A stretch of DNA of 5,225 nt, from NCBI GenBank assembly GCA_023388535.1, contig JAEWFZ010000012.1, forward strand, positions 1 to 5,225, in the 5' to 3' direction. The notes beneath the pieces are model-generated. The model saw only the letters and a program-made list of their open reading frames with translations, was not told the origin of the DNA and did not search any database. Shown piece after piece: positions 5,105 through 5,225 of this stretch. The stretch is from Bacillota bacterium (GTDB lineage: Bacteria > Bacillota_I > Bacilli_A > Erysipelotrichales > Erysipelotrichaceae). Numbering within the stretch: position 1 is the first letter of the stretch; each line of letters starts with the position of its first letter. The position numbers and the translations under genes are program-made.

Positions 5105-5225
5105 GTCCAGAATCTTGTGTAAAATAGTCATGAGTTAGCATTACTCCTTTACATACTGAGCCAATCAATGGTTTCAGGTGTGTATCGGATGTATTGTCGT
5201 TGATTTGAGCTCCAGTCTTCGTGGA
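5097..5225 (-). mobile_element. IS256-family insertion sequence, 3' end (right copy, partial, inverted)
   Basis: This is the reverse complement of positions 120-248 at 127 of 129 bases without gaps. The two differences are at 5212 and 5217 (matching 133 and 128), both G in this copy and A in the left copy when read along the transposase strand. The inner terminus is near 5097-5099; the body of the element continues beyond the right edge. With the left copy it frames the interior in inverted orientation, 3' ends inward. Because the outer ends are not visible, target duplications cannot be examined. Confidence 0.88.
5149..5225 (-). CDS. IS256-family transposase, C-terminal tail (partial, 5' end outside window)
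   Basis: Only the last 24 complete codons before the TAA (5151-5149) are present. They read HEDWSSNQRQYIRYTPET followed by IDWLSM. The Trp codon at 5214-5212 is TGG, whereas the left copy has TGA at the same place, so this copy keeps the full C-terminal tail. On so short a stretch the family call rests on identity with the left copy, which shows the diagnostic STNMLER and RRREKVIRIFPN motifs. Whether this copy is otherwise intact cannot be seen. Confidence 0.8.
   Translation of the reverse strand, partial: HEDWSSNQRQYIRYTPETIDWLSM

Overview
This AT-rich window (roughly 35-40% GC by eye) comes from a low-GC bacterium, most likely Bacillota or a standard-code relative of the Mycoplasmatota (Tenericutes). 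The reasons are base composition, strong AGGAGG-type ribosome binding sites, a lipoprotein solute receptor, a CpXC-domain protein and an IS256-family insertion sequence. All 13 Trp codons in the intact genes and the CpXC fragment are TGG, and no gene contains an internal TGA, so TGA is read as stop. Placement below phylum cannot be made from the sequence alone.

Layout. Positions 1-248 are the 3' end of an IS256-family element on the + strand. Positions 5097-5225 are the same end of a second copy on the - strand; the 129 shared bases differ at two sites. The two copies therefore face each other and flank 4.85 kb, as in a composite transposon. The left copy has an in-frame TGA where the right copy has TGG, so it is probably a decayed transposase. 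From 249 to 434 there is AT-rich non-coding DNA with a few short repeats.

Positions 435-4408 form one clear transcription unit: a near-consensus promoter (TTGAAA, 17 bp, TATAAT), an inverted repeat over the predicted +1 that could be an operator, three genes, and a strong hairpin terminator. The genes encode a lipoprotein solute-binding receptor, an ABC ATPase with a C-terminal TOBE region, and a 12-helix fused permease. Together they are a complete importer of the FbpABC/AfuABC/2-aminoethylphosphonate type. The receptor lacks an obvious ferric-binding Tyr-Tyr pair, so the substrate is open (ferric iron, sugar phosphate, phosphonate or another anion).

On the - strand, converging on the operon terminator, lies a CpXC zinc-knuckle gene. 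It appears to be split by an in-frame TAA into a 148-codon 5' part and a 63-codon 3' part. Its apparent promoter is a hybrid: the -35 TTGACA lies in the end of the right IS copy and the -10 TATAAA lies in the flanking DNA, 17 bp apart. Predicted transcription starts almost at the ATG.

The most notable points are the inverted IS pair around a transporter operon, the IS-made promoter, the nonsense-split CpXC gene, and a perfect 12-bp hairpin within the ATPase gene that buries a Shine-Dalgarno-like sequence. I did not find a clearly new multi-gene system.
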